In this document: positions 63,968 through 64,000 of the stretch, in pieces
Layout: every line of letters starts with the position of its first letter
Numbering within the stretch: the stretch's first letter is position 1
NCBI GenBank assembly: GCA_013306675.1
Contig: JABLUY010000066.1
Location: 86,250 to 150,249 of the forward strand
Direction of reading: 5' to 3'
DNA: 64,000 bases
DNA from: Thraustochytrium sp. TN22
Lineage: Eukaryota; Sar; Bigyra; Thraustochytrida; Thraustochytriidae
Made by a program: the position numbers and the translations under genes
The notes under the pieces: model-generated
Told to the model about the DNA's origin: nothing
Seen by the model: only the letters and a program-made list of their open reading frames with translations
The model's database searches: none

Positions 63968-64000
63968 GCGGCGCGCGGCGCGGCGCGGCGCGGCGCGGCG
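63968..64000. repeat. (GGCGC)n pentanucleotide array at window edge
   Basis: At least five units, continuing to the last base and probably beyond the window. Confidence 0.85.

Larger units (their letters stand above)
62649..64000. other. Terminal region without recognised gene
   Basis: Repeat-rich DNA upstream of RNase T2 with GGCGA (62885-62906), GCACT (63311-63346) and GCGCG arrays (63968-64000). A missing signal-peptide exon of RNase T2 might lie here, but I could not define one. Confidence 0.5.

Overview
This window is nuclear DNA from a eukaryotic microbe (protist). The coding strands carry eukaryote-only families: CDC26, RAB28, beta-tubulin, ABRACL/Costars, GPC acyltransferase, DDX49, LDAH, F-box proteins and a DIX-ELMO protein. 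Seven GT-AG spliceosomal introns can be placed, all short (71-146 nt), and six of the seven open with GTAGGT. The DNA is very GC-rich, most large genes are single-exon, and long spurious open frames lie antisense to the real genes. Two beta-tubulin genes, RAB28 and several axoneme-style WD-repeat or coiled-coil proteins suggest a flagellated cell. A stramenopile, perhaps a thraustochytrid-like labyrinthulomycete, is my best guess, but no rRNA or other decisive marker is present.

Layout. 0-5.5 kb: the 3' part of a WD40 gene (its start lies outside the window), a three-exon P-loop/DRTGG gene, and two-exon CDC26. 5.6-10.7 kb: two unrecognised secreted cysteine-rich proteins, one apparently GPI-anchored. 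10.7-19 kb: a single-chain biotin-dependent acyl-CoA carboxylase ending in a peroxisomal-type SRL, then a 1386-residue acidic protein. 19.5-28.5 kb: F-box/SUKH protein, RAB28, GPC acyltransferase, a small membrane protein, and an SPX-MFS transporter. 28.8-39.8 kb: three-exon ABRACL and two nearly identical beta-tubulin genes. Between the tubulins sits a 1776-residue protein combining zinc fingers, two FN3, TPR-like helices, WD40 repeats and a C-terminal LysM. A 376-bp inverted-repeat element follows it. 41-50 kb: two head-to-head sulfatases, NFU1 and LDAH. 50-51.8 kb: an F-box/LRR protein. 51.8-57.9 kb: a 6-kb stretch without a convincing gene, rich in short tandem repeats and holding a three-copy repeat of about 200-240 bp. 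57.9-62.7 kb: DDX49, a two-exon DIX-ELMO protein and a two-exon RNase T2.

Genes alternate strand almost one by one, with short convergent gaps (81-360 bp) and longer divergent gaps. No operon-like logic is seen. Loose themes are lipid and phosphate metabolism (GPC acyltransferase, SPX-MFS, LDAH, acyl-CoA carboxylase) and cilium/cytoskeleton (tubulins, RAB28, WD-repeat scaffolds, ABRACL, DIX-ELMO). Intergenic DNA is dense in tetra- and pentanucleotide arrays and in CTAGCTAG-type palindromes. Starts were assigned to the first plausible ATG; several open frames extend further upstream only from GTG or TTG codons.
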